25,082 nucleotides of DNA from UBA9647 sp049522195. Lineage in GTDB: Bacteria; Bacteroidota; Ignavibacteria; UBA10030. The DNA is taken from NCBI GenBank assembly GCA_049522195.1, contig JBEKOB010000064.1, positions 1-25,082 on the forward strand. Direction: 5' to 3'. The notes beneath the pieces are model-generated. The model did no database searches, was not told the origin of the DNA, and was given only the letters and a program-made list of their open reading frames with translations. Position 1 is the first letter of the stretch, and every line of letters starts with the position of its first letter. Shown one piece after another: positions 20,928 through 25,082 of the stretch. The position numbers and the translations under genes were made by a program.

Positions 20928-22487
20928 TTGCAGTCACTCAAGAAGATCAGGGTCGCTCTTGCGGTGGGGGTGTTTGTCCTTGTGTCGGTGGTATTCCTGG
21001 ACTTCACAGGCCGGGTTCCTGCTTCGCTCGCGACTGTTCTCGCATCTCTTCAACTCATCCCATCGATTGTCAGGCTGATTTCCGGTTTCACAATCGCATC
21101 AGTCGGCCTCCTGGTCGTGCTCCTGCTTACGCTCGCGTTTGGACGAGTCTATTGTTCCACACTCTGTCCTCTTGGTACGCTGCAGGACATTGTCATCCGG
21201 CTTTCGGGCCGGATGCGACGCAGGCGGTGGTATCGTTACAAGCCAGCTCCGACCCGAGTTCACTATACGCTTCTCGGAGTCACTGCCATCGTTGCCCTCA
21301 CGGGGAGCATGATTCTTGTGGATCTCCTCGAGCCTTTCAGCAATTTTGGCCGCATTCTCACAAATCTTGCAGATCCTGTTCTTATCTTCTTCAACAACGC
21401 TGCTGCATTTGTTCTGGGCCGCCTTGGAATTTTCATTCTCTTTAACATCCATCTCCTTCATCTTCAGACGCTCGCTCTTCTGCTTACGCTAGGGTTTCTT
21501 GGTCTCCTGGTGTACCTCTCATACTTCCATGGCAGGCTGTTCTGCAACCTCTTGTGCCCGGCGGGGGCTCTGCTTGGATTACTGTCGCGATTCTCGCTCT
21601 TCAGAATATCAATCGTCGAAGAACGTTGCACTGACTGCGGTTTCTGTGAGATGGTCTGCAAGGCGAATTGTCTCGACAGCGATTCGAAAAAGATCGATGT
21701 TCACGCATGTGTCGGATGTTTCAACTGTATTGATGCATGCCCTACAGTGGCGCTCAAGTTTGAGGGGTTTGGAAAGAAAACGAACAGGATCCCGGATGTT
21801 GAAGTCGATGCTCCGCGCCGAGCGTTTCTGGGAGCTATTGTGGCCACTGGCTCAGCAATGATGTTGCCGGGGATTGGCCGTGAAGGGGACCTTCCTCCGC
21901 CAACTGTCACATATGACGAGAGCAGAAGGATGGCGGTCACGCCGCCGGGTTCACGGAGCCGGGATCGTTTTTCGAACCTTTGCACAGCGTGTCACCTGTG
22001 CATCAGCGTTTGCCCGCCGCAAGTGCTTTCCCCGTCACTCCTGGAGTATGGGCTGGCCGGCATTATGCAGCCGAAGATGAATTACAGTGCGAACTACTGC
22101 AATTACGAATGCGTTCTTTGCACACAGGTATGTCCGACGGGGGCGATTCTTCCACTCGAAGTCGCGGCAAAGAAAGAAATTCAGCTTGGCAAGTCGATCT
22201 TCGTCAAGGACGACTGCATCGTTGTGGCAAAGAAAAAGGATTGCGGCGCATGTTCTGAACACTGCCCCACGAAAGCGGTCAAAATGGTCCCGTACGAACA
22301 GAAGCTAGTCATTCCTGAACTTAACAATGATATTTGCGTCGGCTGCGGGGCCTGCGAACATGCCTGCCCGACGACACCCAGAAAAGCCATCTATGTGGTC
22401 GCCAACGCCGTTCATCAGAAGGCGAAGAAACCGCAAGTGCAGAAACTGGAAAACCCACTCGAGTCCCAAAAGGACTTCCCTTTCTGA
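20928..22487 (+). CDS. NapH/NapG-like fused membrane polyferredoxin
   Basis: A 519-residue iron-sulfur membrane protein. The N-terminal half is NapH-like: about five membrane helices (9-26, 53-71, 113-131, 152-175, 180-199) with GRVYCSTLCPLG (C76, C80) and GRLFCNLLCPAG (C206, C210). Two [4Fe-4S] sites follow (C234, C237, C240, C244 or C248; C261, C264, C267, C271). Then an internal twin-arginine motif plus hydrophobic stretch (RRAFLGAIVATGSAMM, 297-312) begins a NapG/MauM-like part with four more cluster sites (352-362, 391-402, 430-446, 470-480). It likely moves electrons between the quinone pool or cytoplasm and the periplasm. The start is TTG at 20928 with GAGG just upstream. It pairs with DUF362. 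Confidence 0.88.
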   Translation: MQSLKKIRVALAVGVFVLVSVVFLDFTGRVPASLATVLASLQLIPSIVRLISGFTIASVGLLVVLLLTLAFGRVYCSTLCPLGTLQDIVIRLSGRMRRRRWYRYKPAPTRVHYTLLGVTAIVALTGSMILVDLLEPFSNFGRILTNLADPVLIFFNNAAAFVLGRLGIFILFNIHLLHLQTLALLLTLGFLGLLVYLSYFHGRLFCNLLCPAGALLGLLSRFSLFRISIVEERCTDCGFCEMVCKANCLDSDSKKIDVHACVGCFNCIDACPTVALKFEGFGKKTNRIPDVEVDAPRRAFLGAIVATGSAMMLPGIGREGDLPPPTVTYDESRRMAVTPPGSRSRDRFSNLCTACHLCISVCPPQVLSPSLLEYGLAGIMQPKMNYSANYCNYECVLCTQVCPTGAILPLEVAAKKEIQLGKSIFVKDDCIVVAKKKDCGACSEHCPTKAVKMVPYEQKLVIPELNNDICVGCGACEHACPTTPRKAIYVVANAVHQKAKKPQVQKLENPLESQKDFPF

Positions 22488-22588
22488 TCCCTGCTGTGCG
22501 ATAGATTTGTACTGGATAATCACCTCACGTTATGCGATATTCATATCGGATCAGCGGCTGGGTCACACTCAACTCGAGGAACAAAACC

Positions 22589-23731
22589 ATGAAGACGTCC
22601 TTTATCGTTGCAGCTCTTGGCAGCGCCCTTCTTATTCTCCTTGCATCATGCAGCGCAAAAAAACAGGAGTCATCAACAATGGAAAAAATATCTTTTGGAA
22701 GAACCACGGAAGGGACAGAGGTGAATCTCTATACCCTTCACAATAAGAATGGAATGGAAGCCCGGATTACCAACTACGGCGGGATCGTGGTGTCTCTTCT
22801 CGTGCCTGACCGTGATGGCAAGCTGGCTGATGTTGTTCTCGGATTCGATTCATTGGCCAGCTACGTGAAAAACAGTCCGTACTTCGGTGCACTTGTCGGC
22901 CGGTACGGCAACAGGATTGGGAAAGGGACGTTCGAATTGAACGGGACGAAATTCAAGCTTGCGATCAACAATGGCGCGAACCACCTCCATGGAGGGTTGA
23001 AAGGATTTGACAAAGTGGTCTGGAGCGTCGATGAACAGCAGAGTAAGCCTGGCAAGTTACTTGTTCTAACCTATCTCAGTAAAGACGGAGAAGAAGGATA
23101 TCCCGGCAATCTCTCGGCGAAAGTCGTGTATTCGGTGACCGACAGCAATGAGCTGAAGATTGAATACACCGCAACGACTGACAAGCCGACCGTCGTCAAT
23201 CTCACGCATCATTCGTATTTCAATCTCGCTGGAGCCGGAAACGGCAATGTTCTGGATCACGAGCTCTTCATCGATGCGGAGCGATTCACGCCGGTTGATT
23301 CGGGCCTGATCCCGACCGGCGAGCTGAAGAGTGTGAAAGGGACGCCGATGGATTTCACCGCGGCGACCGCAATCGGCGCCCGTATCAACGATGCGTACGA
23401 TCAACTCAAGAACGGCGGAGGGTATGATCACAACTGGGTTTTGAACAAAGCGGCAAACTCGTTCGGCTTGGCGGCCAGAGTCTATGAAAAAACGAGCGGA
23501 CGTGTTATGGAAGTGCTGACGACCGAACCCGGCGTGCAGTTCTATTCTGGCAATTTCCTTGACGGCACCCTCACTGGAAAAGGGGGCAAGCAGTACGGGC
23601 ATCGGTTTGGGTTCTGCCTCGAGACACAGCATTTCCCTGACTCCCCAAATAAGCCTCAGTTTCCACCTACGACCCTGAACCCCGGTCAGACTCTGACCTC
23701 TACCACAGTCTATCGATTCTCTGCGAAGTAG
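22589..23731 (+). CDS. galM: Aldose 1-epimerase (galactose mutarotase), lipoprotein
   Basis: Interconverts alpha and beta anomers of galactose, glucose or related sugars. A lipoprotein signal is clear: MKTSFIVAALGSALLILLAS then Cys21 as the lipidation site, so the enzyme is exported and membrane-tethered. Catalytic residues are His134 (NHLHGG), His208 (THHSYFNL) and Glu345 (CLETQHFPDSPN). At 380 residues the mature part matches the family. The ATG at 22589 is chosen for the lipoprotein signal and a GAGGA site 8 bases upstream; the frame is open to 22532. It lies ahead of a broken sugar-ABC gene and a symporter start, suggesting sugar uptake and use. Confidence 0.95.
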   Translation: MKTSFIVAALGSALLILLASCSAKKQESSTMEKISFGRTTEGTEVNLYTLHNKNGMEARITNYGGIVVSLLVPDRDGKLADVVLGFDSLASYVKNSPYFGALVGRYGNRIGKGTFELNGTKFKLAINNGANHLHGGLKGFDKVVWSVDEQQSKPGKLLVLTYLSKDGEEGYPGNLSAKVVYSVTDSNELKIEYTATTDKPTVVNLTHHSYFNLAGAGNGNVLDHELFIDAERFTPVDSGLIPTGELKSVKGTPMDFTAATAIGARINDAYDQLKNGGGYDHNWVLNKAANSFGLAARVYEKTSGRVMEVLTTEPGVQFYSGNFLDGTLTGKGGKQYGHRFGFCLETQHFPDSPNKPQFPPTTLNPGQTLTSTTVYRFSAK

Positions 23732-23744
23732 TTGTTGTTGACGG

Positions 23745-23783
23745 ACCGTCACCTTGGATGCGATGCAACTTCAAGGTGACGGT
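23745..23783. terminator. Hairpin without T tract after galM
   Basis: Perfect 12-bp stem ACCGTCACCTTG (23745-23756) with CAAGGTGACGGT (23772-23783) and a 15-base loop, 13 bases after the galM stop. No T run follows on either strand. If the small minus-strand frame downstream is real, the hairpin lies between two converging gene ends. Confidence 0.6.
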
Positions 23784-23791
23784 TAACTGTC

Positions 23792-23977
23792 TCAAATTTC
23801 TCTTGCTTTTGCGTGTGCGTTAACGCATCTTCCTTTATAGCGCTTCGGGTTCATAGCTTCTTTGCCGTCCGGGTGATACAAGGTCCAACACCCGGTGCAC
23901 CGCACGCAGCATTGATTTTTGCAGCGATCCCGAAGCCCGACATCATTGATTTTCTTCCTTCCTGAGCTATGGGTCAC
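23792..23977 (-). CDS. Possible Cys-rich small protein
   Basis: A 61-residue frame with a compact cysteine cluster, RCKNQCCVRCTGCW, then YHPDGKEAMNPKRYKGRC. The spacing C-x3-CC-x2-C-x2-C followed later by another Cys looks like a metal-binding knuckle, and the sequence reads like a real protein. The only start in frame is GTG at 23977, which overlaps the first codons of the ABC gene on the other strand. An AGGAAGGAAG tract lies after that start, not before it. The family is not recognised. It could be a chance frame or a fragment of a longer lost gene. Confidence 0.35.
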   Translation of the reverse strand: MTHSSGRKKINDVGLRDRCKNQCCVRCTGCWTLYHPDGKEAMNPKRYKGRCVNAHAKAREI

Positions 23978-24877
23978 CTCCTCGACGTCAGACAGATCTC
24001 CAAGAGCTTTGGCTCAACCCAGGCACTTCGACGCGCTTCGTTCAGTCTCGATGCTGGAGAAATCCATGCCCTTGTCGGAGAAAACGGTGCGGGGAAATCT
24101 ACGTTGATGAAGATCCTTGCCGGCGTTCACCGGAAGGAAGAGGGACACGTCTTGCTTGAGGGAGTCGAAGTCAACCCGCAAACGCCACAGGCTGCGCGGA
24201 GCCTCGGAATCAGTACGGTCTTCCATGAACTGAGTCTCTGCAATAACCTTTCTGTCGCCGAAAATATTTCCGCGAATCGCGAGCCGGGTTCGTTTGGGCT
24301 GGTCAATCACCGACTGCTGAACCAACTTACCAATGACCACCTTCGCGAGTTCGCCTTTTCCATCCCAGCTGATACGCTTGTCGGCGACCTCAATCTCGCA
24401 CAGAAGCAGATCGTCGAGATCCTGAAAGCGACGGCCCTGAAGGCGAAAGTGTTGATTCTCGACGAGCCCACCTCTGCACTCGAGCGCACAGATGTGCAGC
24501 GTCTGTTCGAACTTCTCGCCAGGCTCAGAGCGCAGGGGACCGGGATCATCTTCATCTCTCATAAACTGGACGAAGTCTTTCAAATCGCTGACACCATCAC
24601 CGTGTTCCGTGATGGTGACCATATTGCTACCCTGAAGAGCGGCGACACCGATCGCGGAACAATCATGAAGTACATGGTGGGAAGAGAAATACGCCAGATC
24701 TATCCTCCCAAGGCGAAGGTGCGGGGAAGAGAAAGGCTGAAAGTCACGAATTTCTGTCTCCACGATACGCTCGAGGCCATCACGTTTGACCTTCACGAAG
24801 GCGAGATCCTGGGGGTCGCCGGTTTGACCGGTTCTGGCAGAAGCGAGGTGATGCAATCGAGCTTTACCCTTTCCTGA
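23969..24877 (+). pseudogene. Truncated RbsA/MglA-type sugar ABC transporter ATPase
   Basis: Sugar-import ATPases of this type have two ATPase domains in about 500 residues. Here the first domain is present: Walker A GENGAGKST (37-45), Walker B VLILDEPTSALE (161-172) and the His switch ISHKLDEV (196-203). The second stops at residue 302, just after its first P-loop-like stretch GVAGLTGSGRSEVM. Two key residues differ: the Q-loop is FHELSL with His86 for Gln, and the signature is LNLAQ where LSxxQ is usual. The next 109 bases hold no continuation in any frame that resembles the family. No permease or binding protein follows; a symporter does. It is most likely a decaying gene. Confidence 0.75.
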
Positions 24878-24986
24878 AATGGCCGAGCCGCATCCTGTCG
24901 CCTCAAGCAGAAGGGCTGCCGGTACGGTGTATCGCGAAACGGCTTTGAACAGATCCTCAACCAAATATAAGAAGGAGATCTAGAAC

Positions 24987-25082
24987 ATGGGCACTCTCCA
25001 AACTCTCGATTGGATTGCGATTGGCGCCTATTTTTCTGTCTTGCTGGGAGTGGCATGGTGGGTTGTGAAGAAGGGAAAGAAG
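24987..25082 (+). CDS. Sodium:solute symporter (SSS family), 5' end only
   Basis: Only the first 32 codons lie in the window. The sequence begins MGTLQTLDWIAIGAYFSVLL, continues GVAWWVVKKGKK, and runs off the end. The LDWIAIGAYF first helix followed by a WW-x-x-KKGKK turn is typical of the SGLT-like branch of sodium:solute symporters, where a DYFLAGR motif would follow. An AAGGAG ribosome site lies at 24972-24977. Placement after an aldose epimerase suggests a sugar substrate; this is inference. Confidence 0.78.
   Translation, partial: MGTLQTLDWIAIGAYFSVLLGVAWWVVKKGKK

Noticed and set aside
23816..23827. 12-base palindrome TGCGTTAACGCA as a sugar-repressor operator
   Set aside because: A few such palindromes are expected by chance in 25 kb, it lacks the central CG of typical LacI-family sites, and no regulator gene is nearby.
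24014..24964. Long open frame (316 codons) on the minus strand
   Set aside because: Antisense shadow of the ABC ATPase gene, without domain signals or a ribosome site.

Overview
This window looks like a chromosomal segment from a free-living bacterium of the Bacteroidota / Chlorobiota / Ignavibacteriota (FCB) neighbourhood, at roughly 50% GC by eye. The placement is an inference. It rests on a tiny AURKAIP1/COX24-type basic protein (12314-12409), a YtxH plus DUF948-like pair, a degenerate EF-G-2-type GTPase, a four-helix-bundle (23S-rRNA intervening-sequence type) protein in repeats, and TACTCA-like and ATCGA-like intergenic repeats. Unlike typical Bacteroidetes, many starts have clear Shine-Dalgarno sites (for example 11113-11118 and 24972-24977), several genes start with GTG or TTG, and one near-consensus sigma-70 promoter is visible at 10090-10118.

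Layout. 58-4355 carries cobalamin-dependent methionine synthase (metH) and phosphoglycerate mutase (gpmA), closed by a strong terminator. 4449-5486 (minus strand) is a membrane fatty acid desaturase. It is divergent from a DUF309 gene and a two-cluster ferredoxin (5789-6528). 6641-8795 is a compact run of an MBL-fold hydrolase, a Rieske protein and queG. trxB (8892-9851) follows a low-complexity repeat. 10202-12409 is a tight run of sppA, an HU-family gene, a zinc-ribbon/TPR membrane protein and the AURKAIP1/COX24-type mini-protein. 12766-15800 holds YtxH, a DUF948-like protein and the EF-G-2-like GTPase. 15866-19819 is a nucleotide-sugar region: a WbpA-type dehydrogenase, a four-helix-bundle protein in a repeat-bounded cassette, a HIT-family Ap4A-phosphorylase-like gene, a short relic resembling the start of GDP-mannose 4,6-dehydratase, and UDP-glucose dehydrogenase. 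19992-22487 is a two-gene redox module: a Tat-exported DUF362 protein and a NapH-NapG-like fusion with about six iron-sulfur clusters. 22589-25082 is a sugar-use region: a lipoprotein aldose 1-epimerase, a possible Cys-rich small protein on the minus strand, a truncated RbsA-type ATPase, and the start of a sodium:solute symporter.

Most genes are housekeeping. The strongest candidates for something under-described are (1) the four-helix-bundle cassette bounded by an imperfect inverted repeat, (2) the DUF362 plus NapH/NapG-fusion module, which could pass electrons across the membrane, (3) the gmd relic between the HIT gene and ugd, and (4) the broken sugar-ABC ATPase next to an intact-looking symporter start. 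No CRISPR array, tRNA, rRNA, prophage or recognisable transposase gene was seen.
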